A stretch of 64,000 bases of DNA, from positions 22,986 to 86,985 of the forward strand of contig NZ_JAEULO010000040.1 of the NCBI RefSeq assembly GCF_016793705.1, given 5' to 3'. This stretch comes from Tabrizicola sp. (GTDB lineage: Bacteria > Pseudomonadota > Alphaproteobacteria > Rhodobacterales > Rhodobacteraceae). The notes under the pieces are model-generated. The model was not told where the DNA came from, did not search any database, and was given only the letters and a program-made list of their open reading frames with translations. This document shows, in pieces, positions 35,508-45,190 of the stretch. Every line of letters begins with the position of its first letter. The stretch's first letter is position 1. The position numbers were made by a program, and so were the translations under genes.

Positions 35508-36030
35508 TCCGGTCAGCGCCCTGAACGGCGCCAGCGCCCAGGGCTTCGCCGCCATTCGCGAAGTCGGCCCCCTCGGCATGATAACCTTGCGTGCCAAAGG
35601 TTTGAAATCGCTGGACAAGGCGATCAAGGCCGTGACGGGGACCAAGCTCCCCGCGCAGCGTCGTATCGAAGTGAACGGCGACCGCGCCTGCGGTTGGATG
35701 AGCCCGGACGAATACCTGCTGATCCTGCCCTATGCCGACGTGTCCGCCGCGCTGGCCTCGCTCGCCAAATCTTTGGCGGGAGAGCATTATCTCGCCGTCG
35801 ACGTCTCGGACGCCCGCGCTGTCTTCCGGGTCGAGGGCGACCGGGCGGCCGAAGTGCTGGCGAAGCTTGTCCCTGTCGACTTCGACAGGCTGGAACCGGG
35901 CGAGCTGCGCCGCAGCCGCACCGCCCAGGTGGCGGCGGCAATGTGGAAGCAGGATCAGGGGTTTACCCTGGTCTGCTTCCGCTCTGTTGCGCGGTATGTC
36001 TTTGATCTTCTTGCAAATGCCTCGCGCTGA
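35500..36030 (+). CDS. soxG: Sarcosine oxidase gamma subunit
   Basis: 176 residues. Contains the SoxG pattern (SAQGFAAIREVGPLGMITLRAK, WMSPDEYLLILPY, VDVSDARAVFRVEGDRAAEVLAKLVPVDF), a GcvT-like small fold. It completes the heterotetramer. ATG 35500 overlaps the soxA stop and gives the family N-terminus; an upstream in-frame codon at 35476 lies in soxA and is less likely. Confidence 0.94.
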   Translation: MSDPVSALNGASAQGFAAIREVGPLGMITLRAKGLKSLDKAIKAVTGTKLPAQRRIEVNGDRACGWMSPDEYLLILPYADVSAALASLAKSLAGEHYLAVDVSDARAVFRVEGDRAAEVLAKLVPVDFDRLEPGELRRSRTAQVAAAMWKQDQGFTLVCFRSVARYVFDLLANASR

Positions 36031-36121
36031 CCCTTTCGCGATCCCTTGACAGTCTTCCAGACCCCGGCTTCCATCCGTCCACGATCAACAATCCGTGGAT
36101 TCATGAAGGTGGCGTTTGAAG

Positions 36122-36544
36122 ATGGCGATGCGTAAAGGTTTGGCGGCGATGGCAATTCTGGCGGTCTGCGGGACGGTAGGCCCCGCGATGGCCAAGATCA
36201 CCCAGTATGAGTGCAAGTTTCCCTACGAAAAGGCGCGCGGCGGCGGCTGGATTCCCGAAATCCTGATCCTGACCGACGACGATGCGAAGGGCGAGATCAT
36301 CGTCTTCGACCCGGTCATCAAGCATTTCGTCGGCAATCCGATCAAGGCGAAGCTGAGCAGCCGCACCAACGCCCGCTCCACCTATACCTGGGAGCTGAGC
36401 TACCGGAACAAGGGCCAGGGCGGCCGGATGATCTATACCTTCTCGTATTTCAACAAGGGCCAGCGCGCCAAGATGAAAGGCGAGCCGGGCGGCTTCGACA
36501 ACAGTTGGACGGGCGAGGGAACCTGCAAGGTCTCCCAGGGTTGA
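36122..36544 (+). CDS. Secreted protein of unknown function
   Basis: 140 residues with a clear signal peptide (MAMRKGLAAMAILAVCGTVGPAMA then KITQYEC). The mature part has two Cys (YECKF and the C-terminal GTCKV) that could form a disulfide and a mainly beta pattern (TWELSYRNKGQGGRMIYTFSYF). No family recognised. Starts at TTG 36116, ATG 36122 or ATG 36128 are possible. A TTGACA -35 box at 36046 lies upstream, but its -10 is poor. Confidence 0.7.
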   Translation: MAMRKGLAAMAILAVCGTVGPAMAKITQYECKFPYEKARGGGWIPEILILTDDDAKGEIIVFDPVIKHFVGNPIKAKLSSRTNARSTYTWELSYRNKGQGGRMIYTFSYFNKGQRAKMKGEPGGFDNSWTGEGTCKVSQG

Positions 36545-36656
36545 CCAAAAGGGCCGTGACCGGGCGTCGGGCGGGGCGCAGGGTGGCAGCACCTTGACCT
36601 TCCCTCCGTAAGCCCCCTTATTCGTGCCAAGCCTTCACCCAACAGGAGAGACCACA

Positions 36657-37259
36657 ATGGCTTTCACCCTTCCCGATCTTCCCTACGCTCACGATGCACT
36701 GGCCGGCCTCGGCATGTCGAAGGAGACGCTGGAATACCACCACGACCTGCACCACAAGGCCTATGTCGACAACGGCAACAAGCTGATCGCCGGCACCGAA
36801 TGGGAAAACAAATCCCTTGAGGAGATCGTCAAGGGCACCTACCAGGCGGGCGCGGTGGCGCAGAACGGCATCTTCAACAACGCCTCCCAGCACTGGAACC
36901 ACAACCAGTTCTGGACCTGGATGGCCCCGGGCGAAGGCAAGAAGATCCCCGGTGCGCTGGAAAAGGCGCTGACCGACAGCTTCGGCTCGGTGCAGAAGTT
37001 CAAGGACGATTTCGCCGCCGCCGGTGCGGGCCAGTTCGGCTCGGGCTGGGCCTGGCTGGTCAAGGACAAGGACGGCAGCCTCAAGGTCACCAAGACCGAG
37101 AACGGCGTGAACCCGCTGTGCTTCGGGCAGGTAGCACTTCTGGGCTGCGACGTGTGGGAGCACAGCTACTACATCGACTTCCGCAACAAGCGCCCGGCCT
37201 ACCTGACCAACTTCCTGGAAAAGCTGGCGAACTGGGAAGCGGTCGCCGCGGCTTTGTAA
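36657..37259 (+). CDS. sodB: Superoxide dismutase, Fe type
   Basis: 200 residues. Metal ligands are His28 (EYHHDLHHKAYV), His82 (WNH) and the D-x3-H of CDVWEHSYY. Gln78 in NNASQHWNH is the Fe-SOD-type outer-sphere residue (Mn enzymes usually place Gly here), so iron is the likely metal. Cytoplasmic; removes superoxide. A good terminator follows. The ATG at 36657 gives MAFTLPDLPY, the family start. Confidence 0.94.
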   Translation: MAFTLPDLPYAHDALAGLGMSKETLEYHHDLHHKAYVDNGNKLIAGTEWENKSLEEIVKGTYQAGAVAQNGIFNNASQHWNHNQFWTWMAPGEGKKIPGALEKALTDSFGSVQKFKDDFAAAGAGQFGSGWAWLVKDKDGSLKVTKTENGVNPLCFGQVALLGCDVWEHSYYIDFRNKRPAYLTNFLEKLANWEAVAAAL

Positions 37260-37279
37260 GCCTTTGACTCGATGACGAA

Positions 37280-37314
37280 AAGGCCCGCGGATCGCGTCTC
37301 GCGGGCCTTCTTTG
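37280..37314 (+). terminator. Terminator after sodB
   Basis: AAGGCCCGC (37280-37288) pairs with GCGGGCCTT (37301-37309) and is followed by CTTTGT. The element lies between the convergent sodB and LOG genes and may serve both. Confidence 0.65.
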
Positions 37315-37866
37315 TCAGCGAAGTGCGCCCGCCAATGCCGCCTCCAGCGCCGGAACATCCGGCACGGTCCGGAAATGCCGCTTGAGCGAGGTATCCGCAA
37401 AGCCCTCGGCGATCACATGGTCGACAAGCGCCAGCAGCGGCTGCCAGTAGCCCTCCACATCCAGCAGCAGGATCGGCTTGCCGTGCAGCCCGATCTGCGC
37501 CCAGGTCAGCACCTCGAAGAACTCGTCCAGCGACCCCGCGCCGCCCGGCAGCACCACCACGGCGTCCGAGTTCATGAACATCACCTTCTTCCGCTCGTGC
37601 ATGTCTTCGGTCACGACCATCGTTGCCCGGTCCCGTCCTGACCGTTCGCGCCCCAGAAGATGCACCGGGATCACCCCCAGCGCCGGTGCGCCCGCCGCCT
37701 GCGCGGCCTTCGCCACCTCGCCCATCAGGCCGACATCGCCCGCCCCGAAGACCAGCCGCCAGCCGTTCCGCGCCAGCATCGCCCCGGTGTCGCGGGCGGC
37801 GATCCCGTGCGCCGGGTTCCGGCCGGGACGAGAGCCGCAAAAGACGCAGACGGAACGAAGGGACAT
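37315..37866 (-). CDS. LOG-family nucleotide phosphoribohydrolase
   Basis: 183 residues. Starts MSLRSVCVFCGSRPGRNP and contains VVLPGGAGSLDEFFEVLTWAQIG, the PGGxGTxxE motif of LOG proteins (often mislabelled lysine decarboxylase). The family cleaves nucleoside 5'-monophosphates to base and ribose phosphate, releasing cytokinins in some hosts. Cytoplasmic. Divergent from the LysM gene. Confidence 0.93.
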   Translation of the reverse strand: MSLRSVCVFCGSRPGRNPAHGIAARDTGAMLARNGWRLVFGAGDVGLMGEVAKAAQAAGAPALGVIPVHLLGRERSGRDRATMVVTEDMHERKKVMFMNSDAVVVLPGGAGSLDEFFEVLTWAQIGLHGKPILLLDVEGYWQPLLALVDHVIAEGFADTSLKRHFRTVPDVPALEAALAGALR

Positions 37867-37965
37867 GGGTGCGCTCGAAAACAGTTGCTTTGCCCCGTCA
37901 TATAGCGATTCCTGAGCACAAGAAACGCAAAGCGCGCACGACGGGATGGTCGGGGGAAGACGGGG

Positions 37966-39333
37966 ATGGCGGCATTCGGGGCCCTGCGCCCGGGGACACA
38001 GGTGGCGGCCCTGCTCCTGGGCGGGACGGTGGTGGCGGGTGGCGGATATGCGGCCTGGCAGCTGACGCGGCCCGATCCCGCGCCGGTGGCAGCCGTCGAG
38101 GTCGCCGCCGCCGAACCGGCGAAGGCCGCCCCGGAACCTGCTGCCGAACCCGCCGCGGCACCCGCAGCCGAGCCGGAACCCGCCGCCGCGGCAGAGGCCC
38201 CGAAACTCGCCCAGCCGGTCATCGACACCTGGCGCGTCGCCGCCGACGGCGCGGCGGTGGTCTCCGGCACTGCCGAACCCGGCGCAACGGTCGAGGTCAT
38301 GGTTGACGGCACCGCGGTCGCCAGCGGCGCCGCCACCGCATCGGGCGAGTTCGCGATCCTCTTCACCCTCGCGCCGAACCCGAAGCCCAGCCTCATGTGG
38401 CTGTCGATGACCCTGCCGGAGCACGATCCGGTTCCCTCCGCCGAGATGGTCGCCCTTGGCCCGGTCGAAGGCCCGAAGCCCCCCGCCACTGAGGCCCCGG
38501 CCGCCGAGGCACCCGCCGCCGGGGAACCCGCGCCGGGGGACACGATCGCCGCCGCCGAGGCGCCTGCCGCGCCGCCCGCGCTGCTTCTGTCCGAGGACGG
38601 CGCGGTCCTGTTGCAGGATCCCGCCACGCCCGATCCCCTCGCCCTGCCGACCGCCAGCGTGATGATCGACACCATCACCTACACGCCTGCGGGTGAGGTG
38701 CAGGTCGGCGGACGGGGCGCGGCAGGGGCAGGCCTGCGCATCTATCTCGACAATGCCGAAACGACGACGGCGCAGGTGCCGGACAACGGCCTCTGGCTCG
38801 CGACCCTGCCCGATACCCCGCCGGGCATCTACACCCTGCGCGTCGACCAGCTGGACGGCGCGGGGAAGGTCACATCCCGCTTCGAGACGCCATTCAAGCG
38901 CGAGACGCCCGAGGCCCTGGCCGCCGCCTCCGGCACCGAACCCGCCACTCCGGCGCCAGCGCCCGCTCCAGACGCCCCGGTCCAGCCCCAGGCAGAAGCG
39001 CCGGGCCTCGCCGCGCCCGGATCCCCCACCGAAACCACTACCGCCGAAGCCGCCGCGCCCGCGGTCGAGCCCACCCCGACCCCCACCGAAGCCGCCAGCG
39101 CGCCAGAGGCGCCGGCGGCACCGCAGGCCGACCCCGCGCCAGTCCCCGCCGCCGCGCCGGTCACCGTGACTGTGCAACCCGGCTTCACCCTCTGGGGCAT
39201 CGCGCAGGACCGCTACGGCGACGGCGTGCTCTATGTGCAGGTGTTCGAGGCGAACAAGGACAAGATCAAGGACCCCGACCTGATCTATCCCGGTCAGGTG
39301 TTCTCGGTCCCGGAAACCGCAACCTCGCCCTGA
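37966..39333 (+). CDS. LysM-domain protein with Ala/Pro-rich spacers
   Basis: 455 residues. N-terminal membrane segment or uncleaved signal (about residues 12-33), then long Ala/Pro/Glu-rich spacers flanking two Ig-like segments ([32 protein letters not shown] and [23 protein letters not shown]). A C-terminal LysM domain follows ([47 protein letters not shown]). LysM binds peptidoglycan, so it probably spans the periplasm. Its last 40 bases overlap the convergent arsR-like gene. Confidence 0.85.
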   Translation: MAAFGALRPGTQVAALLLGGTVVAGGGYAAWQLTRPDPAPVAAVEVAAAEPAKAAPEPAAEPAAAPAAEPEPAAAAEAPKLAQPVIDTWRVAADGAAVVSGTAEPGATVEVMVDGTAVASGAATASGEFAILFTLAPNPKPSLMWLSMTLPEHDPVPSAEMVALGPVEGPKPPATEAPAAEAPAAGEPAPGDTIAAAEAPAAPPALLLSEDGAVLLQDPATPDPLALPTASVMIDTITYTPAGEVQVGGRGAAGAGLRIYLDNAETTTAQVPDNGLWLATLPDTPPGIYTLRVDQLDGAGKVTSRFETPFKRETPEALAAASGTEPATPAPAPAPDAPVQPQAEAPGLAAPGSPTETTTAEAAAPAVEPTPTPTEAASAPEAPAAPQADPAPVPAAAPVTVTVQPGFTLWGIAQDRYGDGVLYVQVFEANKDKIKDPDLIYPGQVFSVPETATSP

Positions 39334-39665
39334 TCCGCGCCCGCGCGCCGGTTGTGCGCACAGGCCGCCAGCACGTCCGGGTGATGGCAGCAGCAATCGT
39401 TCAGCACGAAGGAAATCGTGCTGCCGACCATATGCGTGTCGACACTGTAGAACACATGCCGCGCCAGCTTGCGCGACCGCAGAAGCCCTGCCTGCTCCAG
39501 CGCCGACAGGTGGAACGACAGGCGCGGGGCGGCAAGGCCCAGCTTCTCCGCGATCTGGCCGGCCGCCATCCCCTCCGCGCCGCGCGGCGTCAGCAGGCGG
39601 ATCAGGTCGAGCCGCGTTTCATGCGCAAGCGCCGAAAGGGCGGCGAGGGCTTTACTTCGGTCCAT
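39294..39665 (-). CDS. ArsR-family transcriptional regulator
   Basis: 123 residues. Winged helix with [13 protein letters not shown] and [35 protein letters not shown]. The tail has a cysteine cluster ([14 protein letters not shown]) that could bind metal or sense oxidants. It is divergent from the Atm1-like exporter with a perfect palindrome between them (39675-39692), so it probably represses itself and the exporter. Its 3' end overlaps the LysM gene. Confidence 0.88.
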   Translation of the reverse strand: MDRSKALAALSALAHETRLDLIRLLTPRGAEGMAAGQIAEKLGLAAPRLSFHLSALEQAGLLRSRKLARHVFYSVDTHMVGSTISFVLNDCCCHHPDVLAACAHNRRAGADQGEVAVSGTENT

Positions 39666-39674
39666 GGTTCAACT

Positions 39675-39692
39675 ATTCAAGAAACCTTGAAT
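39675..39692. promoter_or_regulatory. ArsR operator
   Basis: ATTCAAG-AAAC-CTTGAAT is a perfect seven-base inverted repeat 10 bases upstream of the arsR start and about 69 bases before the exporter start. Location between divergent genes and the AT-rich composition support an operator for the ArsR protein. Confidence 0.55.
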
Positions 39693-39760
39693 TGACCATA
39701 GCCGAACCGGACCCGCCACGCAATCCCGTTGGCCGGACCGGACGCCATCCAGGACCTCCG

Positions 39761-41644
39761 ATGCGCCGCACCACCACGACCGCCACTTCTGCCGACCAGG
39801 GCATCGCCCGCGCGCCGGCCGCCTCCACCTTGCGCCGCGTCGCCCCCTATCTCTGGCCGGACGGGCAGGCTTGGGTGAAACGCCGCGTGGTGCTGGCGCT
39901 TCTCTTCCTCCTTGCCGCCAAGCTGGTCTCGGTCTCGACCCCTTACGTCTACAAGCTCGCCGTCGACAGCCTGTCGAACGAGGCAGGCACCGACCCCCGC
40001 GCGCTCATCGGCCTCGGCGCCGTTGGCCTTGTCGTCGCCTACGGCCTCGCCCGCCTTGGCTCTGTCGTCTTCGGTGAGCTTCGCGATGCCGTCTTTGTCC
40101 GCGTCGGCCAGCGCGCCATCCGGCGGCTTGCGATCGAGACCTTCACCCATATCCACCAGCTTTCCTTGCGCTACCACATCACCCGCAAGACCGGCGGCCT
40201 CTCCCGCATCATCGAGCGCGGGGTGAAGGGCGTCGATTTCCTCCTCCGCTTCATGCTCCTCTCCATCGGCCCGCTGATCCTGGAGCTGACCATGGTCGCG
40301 GGCATCTTCGCCTGGGTCTTCGGCTGGCAGTATGCTGCCGTCGTCATCGTCACCATCGCCCTCTACGTCTGGTTCACCTTCACCGTCACCGAATGGCGCG
40401 TGAAGCTCCGGCGCGAGATGAACGACCAGGACACCGACGCCAACCAGAAGGCCATCGACAGCCTCCTCAACTTCGAGACCGTCAAGTATTTCAACGCCGA
40501 AACGCGCGAGGCCGACCGCTACGATGGCGCGATGCGGCAGTATGAAAGCGCTGCGGTCAAGACCGGCCTCTCGCTCTCTTTCCTGAACATCGGCCAAGCC
40601 ACGCTCATCACCACCGGCCTTGTCATCGTCATGGCGATGAGCGCGCTGGGTGTGCAGGCGGGGCAGTTGACCGTGGGCGATTTCGTCATGGTCAACGCCT
40701 ACATGATCCAGATCACCATGCCCTTGAACTTCCTCGGCACCGTCTACCGCGAGATCCGCCAGGCGCTCGTCGACATGGGCGAGATGTTCGCGCTCCTCGG
40801 CCAACCGGCCGAGATCACCGACGCGCCGGACGCCCAGCCCCTGCACGTCACTGCGGGCGAGATCGCCTTCGACAACGTGCATTTCGCCTACGAACCTGCG
40901 CGGGAAATCCTGAAGGGCGTCTCCTTCACCCTGAAACCGGGGCAGAAGCTGGCCCTCGTCGGCCATTCCGGCAGCGGCAAGTCCACCATCGGGCGGCTTC
41001 TCTTCCGCTTCTACGACGTGACCTCCGGCGCCGTCCGCATCGACGGGCAGGACATCCGCGAGGTGACGCAGACCTCACTCCACGCCCAGATCGGCGTCGT
41101 GCCGCAGGACACCGTGCTCTTCAACGACACGATCCGCTACAACATCGCCTATGGCAGGGCCGACGCCTCCGACGCCGAGGTCATCGCCGCCGCCAAGGCC
41201 GCCCGCATCCACGATTTCGTCATGCGCCTGCCGCAAGGCTATGACACCACCGTCGGCGAGCGGGGCCTCAAGCTTTCGGGCGGCGAGAAGCAGCGCGTCG
41301 GCATCGCCCGGACCCTTCTCAAGAACCCGCCGATCCTGATCCTGGACGAGGCGACCTCTGCGCTCGACACCCAGACCGAACGCTCGATCCAGGAAAGCCT
41401 GGCCGAGATGGGGCAGGGCCGCAGCGTCATCACCATCGCCCACCGGCTCTCGACGATCGCCGATGCCGATCAGATTCTCGTCCTGGACGACGGAAGGGTC
41501 ATCGAACGTGGCACGCATGACGAGCTTCTGGACCTCGGTGAGGTCTATGCCGCCATGTGGCAGCGGCAGGTGATGGAGGAAGCGGAATTCTCCCCCCCGG
41601 CAGAAGAAGAGCCCGCGCCGAAGCAGGCCTATGCCGTCGGCTGA
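39761..41644 (+). CDS. Atm1/HMT1-type ABC exporter (half transporter)
   Basis: 627 residues. Six-helix membrane domain (about residues 35-320) containing the ABCB7/Atm1-type motif SLLNFETVKYFNAETRE, followed by an ATPase domain: Walker A GHSGSGKST, signature LSGGEKQRVGIARTLL, Walker B ILILDEATSALD and H-loop IAHRLSTI. Members export glutathione conjugates, heavy metals or Fe-S precursors. ArsR-type regulator with palindromic operator is divergent, favouring metal or redox stress. Confidence 0.9.
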   Translation: MRRTTTTATSADQGIARAPAASTLRRVAPYLWPDGQAWVKRRVVLALLFLLAAKLVSVSTPYVYKLAVDSLSNEAGTDPRALIGLGAVGLVVAYGLARLGSVVFGELRDAVFVRVGQRAIRRLAIETFTHIHQLSLRYHITRKTGGLSRIIERGVKGVDFLLRFMLLSIGPLILELTMVAGIFAWVFGWQYAAVVIVTIALYVWFTFTVTEWRVKLRREMNDQDTDANQKAIDSLLNFETVKYFNAETREADRYDGAMRQYESAAVKTGLSLSFLNIGQATLITTGLVIVMAMSALGVQAGQLTVGDFVMVNAYMIQITMPLNFLGTVYREIRQALVDMGEMFALLGQPAEITDAPDAQPLHVTAGEIAFDNVHFAYEPAREILKGVSFTLKPGQKLALVGHSGSGKSTIGRLLFRFYDVTSGAVRIDGQDIREVTQTSLHAQIGVVPQDTVLFNDTIRYNIAYGRADASDAEVIAAAKAARIHDFVMRLPQGYDTTVGERGLKLSGGEKQRVGIARTLLKNPPILILDEATSALDTQTERSIQESLAEMGQGRSVITIAHRLSTIADADQILVLDDGRVIERGTHDELLDLGEVYAAMWQRQVMEEAEFSPPAEEEPAPKQAYAVG

Positions 41645-41754
41645 CGCCGGTCCCGCCACTGACGGCTGCGTGAAGCCCGCAAGATGACAGGCTTTTTCCT
41701 TTGACCATCCGGTCAGGCTTCCGCATTCTGCCCCCATCCCTCAGGGAGCGGGCG

Positions 41755-44700
41755 ATGCTCATCCGGCGTCTCGGTCTGGTTCTGGTCCTCTGGCTCTGCG
41801 GCCTCACCGCGGCGCTGGCCGACAAGCGCGTCGCCCTCCTCATCGCCGCCGAGGATTACGACTATGTCCGCCCGCTGGAAAACCCCGCCAACGACGCCCG
41901 CGCACTGGAGGAGGTGCTGGAAAGCCTGGATTTCGAGGTCTTCGTCGAGACCAACCGCGACCTGAAACGCACCCGCCGCGCGCTTGAGGATTTCAAGGAA
42001 GATGCCAAGGGCGCCGACGTGGCGCTTCTCTTCTATGCCGGCCACGGCGTCGCGCTCGACGGGGTGAACTATCTTCTCCCCACCGACGCCGACGCCTCCT
42101 CCGCCACCCGGCTGACCGAGACCGCGCTCCCCTTGTCCGAGGCGCAGGAGGCGGTCCAGTCCGTCGCCCCCGTGGTGATCATCCTCTTGGACGCCTGCCG
42201 CGACGACCCGTTCTCCGGCGGCGGGAAAGAGGGCAGGGGCGCCGCCGCCCTGGACGACGACCCGCCCGAGGCCCCCAAGCCGAAATCCGGCCTCGGCCGC
42301 ATCGGCCGCGCCGATGGCGTGCTCTTCGCCTTCTCCGCTGCCCCCGGTGAGACTGCCTCGGACGGGGACGAGGACAATTCACCCTTCACCGCCGCCCTCG
42401 TCCGCCATTTTGCCACCGCCGGGGTGGAACTCCGCACCGCCCTTACCCTCGTCCAGCAAGACGTCTACGACCGCAGCCGCGGCAAGCAGCTGCCCTATAT
42501 CGAATCCGGCCTGCCCGAGCTTGTCTTCATCTCCGGCCAGGGTGCGCAGACCGAACGCGACCAGCTCCTGATCGCCATGGCCGACCTCACCCCCGACATC
42601 CGCGCCGAAGTCGAGGCGCTGGCCACCGAACGCAACCTCCCCCTCGCGCCGCTCTACGCCGCCCTCCTTTCTGCCGACCTCGGCAGCCAGACGCCCGAGG
42701 AACGCGCGACCATGCTTCTGGGCGCGGCACAATCCTACGAACAGTTCCAGTCCGAGTTGCAGAAGTTCCAGTCCGACGACCCCCGCGTCGCGGCCCTGCG
42801 TGCCCAGGCCGAGGAACAGCTGACCCTCGGCGCTTTCGATTCCGCCCGGTCTCTCCTGACTGACGCTGCCGAAATCGACGCCACCGCCCGCACCACCATC
42901 AAGGAAACCTACCTCTCGCGCACCCTTTCCGAAGCGGCGACCCATCTTCTGAACGCCAACGCCGCCAAGACCGACCTGCGCTATGACCTCGCCGTTTCCG
43001 ACCTGCTGAAAGCCACCGGGCTTTATGCAGAGGTGGCGACCGACATGGACCGCGACGCGCAATTCTCCTATGTCACGGCGCTGACCTCGCTGGGCGAATT
43101 GCAACTGGTGATGGGCAACACCGAGGCCGCCTGGTCCGCCTACAACGAACGGGCGACCTTTGCGCAAGGCCGGGTCGAGGCCGATGCCACTGATGTCGAA
43201 TGGGTGCGCGAGCTGGTTTGGTCGATGAACGATCTCGGTTCTGTCCTCCAGCAGCAGGGCTACCTCAAGGAAGCCGAGACCGCCTATTCCAGCGCCCTGG
43301 AGTTCTCGCAGTGGCAGGCCGACCAGCGGCCCGATGATGTCGACCTGATGCGCGACCGGCAGGTTGCGGTGAACCGCGTCGGCTCGATCCGGCTCGCGCG
43401 CAGCAACGCCTCCGGCGCGCTCGACGCGCATGTCGAGGCGCTGGGCATCGCGCAGACGCTTCTCGACATGGACCCCGCCAGCGTCACCTACCGGATGGAC
43501 GTCTCCTTCACCCAGGAACGCATCGGCGATGCCAAGCTCGAACTTGGCGACAAGGAGGGCGCCAAGGCCGCCTTCCAGACCGCGCTGGAGCTTGCCGAGG
43601 CCCTGGCCGCCGAATTTCCCGGCGACGTGGTGATCCGCCGCAACCTGTCGGTCAGCTACGAACGCATCGGCGACGTGCTGGTGGACGAGGGCGATTTCCA
43701 GGCGGCGCTGGAAACCTACGGCAAGGCGCTGACCATCCGCGAGGAACTGGCCGCGCTCGACCCCGACAACAAGCCGCGCCAGCGCGACCTTGCCATCAAC
43801 TTCGACCGGATCGGCGATGTCCAGCGCTACATGGGCGACATGGATTCGGCTCTGATCTCGCATCAGGCGGCGATGTCGATCCGGCAGAACCTCGCCGCGC
43901 TCGACCCCACCAACATGGTCTGGCAGAAGGACCTTCTGGTCAGCCTCGACCGGATGGGCGACGTCTATTTCGCCGACAACGATTTCGTCGCCGCGCTTGA
44001 GGTGCAAGAGGAAGCCCGCCGGATTTCCGAGGGCATGGTCTCGCTCGATCCGCAGGACCTGTCGCGTCAGGCCGACCTTGGCAATGCGCTGCGCAAGATC
44101 GGCGACACGAAGAACGCGATGGGCGATCCGGTCGGCGGGCGCGAGGCGCTGCAAGCCGCGCTCGACCTGCGGCTGTCGCTCGTCACCGCCGATCCGACGA
44201 CGCAGCGCTACTTGCGCGACGCCGCCGTCTCGCTGACCCTGATGGCCGAGCTTGACCTGTCCGAGGGCGACCCCGCCACCGCCGAGCCGTTGATCGCCGA
44301 CGCGGTGGCCAAGCACGCCCAGCTTGCCGGGGCCTCTCCCGGCGATGTGTTCATTCTGCGCGACCTGTCGATCGCGCAGAACATCCACGCCTCCACCCTG
44401 ATGCAGCTGAACCGCAACAGCGAGGCGGTCGAGGTCGCAAGGGCCTCGCTGGAAACCGCCGACAGGCTGCTCCAGATCGCGCCCGACGACCCCGAACATC
44501 TGCATGACCGGCTGGTCACCTTGAATCGGCTGGGCGATGCGCAATTCGCGCTGGGCGACACCAAGGCGGCGGTCGAAAGCTTCAGCGCCATGGTTGACCA
44601 GGGCAACAAGCTTCTGGACGTCGATCCCTACAGCACGCCCTGGGCCAATGACCTCGGGCTGGCGCTGGAGCGGCTGGGCAATGCGCAATCGGCGGCGGGA

Positions 44701-45111
44701 GATGTGGCCGCTGCGCTGAAAAGCCACCAGGACGCCCTGGCCCTGCGCGACTGGCTGAACCAGCAGGACCCGTCCAACCCGGACTGGTATCGCAATCTCG
44801 CCCTCAGCCAGGCCAGCGTCGCGACGGCGCTGTCCTCGCGTCAGGACTATGAGGGCGCGCTGCCGCACCAGGACGAATCCCTGCGCATCATGCGCGACCT
44901 CGCCGCCGCCTTCCCCGACAATGTCTGGTACCAGCTCGACGTGGTGCGTGCGCTCGACCAGCGCGCCATGCTCCTGCAAGATCCCACCGCCGAGAACCGC
45001 GAGGCGCTGGACATGCTCGAGGCGATGCAAGCCGGTGGAACCCTGCCGGAGGGCTATGAAGACTGGATCACCGGCTTCCGCAAGAACCTCGGGCTGCCGA
45101 CAGAGTTCTGA
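41755..45111 (+). CDS. Secreted caspase-like (C14) protease with long TPR region
   Basis: 1118 residues. Signal peptide about 1-22 (LGLVLVLWLCGLTAALA), then a caspase/metacaspase p20 domain: RVALLIAAEDYDYVRPLENPANDARAL, catalytic His97 in FYAGHGV and Cys148 in LLDACRDDPF. From about residue 300 to the end are alpha-helical repeats of about 50 residues resembling TPRs (recurring RIGD...GD...A...L..R..LAALDP). Start ATG 41755 gives the signal peptide; a frame extension to 41701 does not. Orthocaspases usually cleave after Arg or Lys and may act in cell death or stress. Target unknown. Confidence 0.85.
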   Translation: MLIRRLGLVLVLWLCGLTAALADKRVALLIAAEDYDYVRPLENPANDARALEEVLESLDFEVFVETNRDLKRTRRALEDFKEDAKGADVALLFYAGHGVALDGVNYLLPTDADASSATRLTETALPLSEAQEAVQSVAPVVIILLDACRDDPFSGGGKEGRGAAALDDDPPEAPKPKSGLGRIGRADGVLFAFSAAPGETASDGDEDNSPFTAALVRHFATAGVELRTALTLVQQDVYDRSRGKQLPYIESGLPELVFISGQGAQTERDQLLIAMADLTPDIRAEVEALATERNLPLAPLYAALLSADLGSQTPEERATMLLGAAQSYEQFQSELQKFQSDDPRVAALRAQAEEQLTLGAFDSARSLLTDAAEIDATARTTIKETYLSRTLSEAATHLLNANAAKTDLRYDLAVSDLLKATGLYAEVATDMDRDAQFSYVTALTSLGELQLVMGNTEAAWSAYNERATFAQGRVEADATDVEWVRELVWSMNDLGSVLQQQGYLKEAETAYSSALEFSQWQADQRPDDVDLMRDRQVAVNRVGSIRLARSNASGALDAHVEALGIAQTLLDMDPASVTYRMDVSFTQERIGDAKLELGDKEGAKAAFQTALELAEALAAEFPGDVVIRRNLSVSYERIGDVLVDEGDFQAALETYGKALTIREELAALDPDNKPRQRDLAINFDRIGDVQRYMGDMDSALISHQAAMSIRQNLAALDPTNMVWQKDLLVSLDRMGDVYFADNDFVAALEVQEEARRISEGMVSLDPQDLSRQADLGNALRKIGDTKNAMGDPVGGREALQAALDLRLSLVTADPTTQRYLRDAAVSLTLMAELDLSEGDPATAEPLIADAVAKHAQLAGASPGDVFILRDLSIAQNIHASTLMQLNRNSEAVEVARASLETADRLLQIAPDDPEHLHDRLVTLNRLGDAQFALGDTKAAVESFSAMVDQGNKLLDVDPYSTPWANDLGLALERLGNAQSAAGDVAAALKSHQDALALRDWLNQQDPSNPDWYRNLALSQASVATALSSRQDYEGALPHQDESLRIMRDLAAAFPDNVWYQLDVVRALDQRAMLLQDPTAENREALDMLEAMQAGGTLPEGYEDWITGFRKNLGLPTEF

Positions 45112-45190
45112 CCCTCGCCGCGACGGGGCAGGGCTTGGCAATGTGCGGCCTTTCCCTGTAAGACGGGGCAAACGACAGGAAGGCCAGGGC

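Noticed and set aside
36046-36080. Promoter with TTGACA before the small secreted protein
   Set aside because: The -35 box is perfect but no acceptable -10 box lies at 16-18 bases.
38090-39170. Ala/Pro-rich repeats in the LysM gene considered as a DNA tandem repeat
   Set aside because: The low complexity is at the protein level. No exact nucleotide unit repeats in tandem.
41673-41698. Possible terminator AAGCC...GGCTTTTT after the Atm1-like exporter
   Set aside because: Only five paired bases with a twelve-base loop. Too weak to list as a feature.
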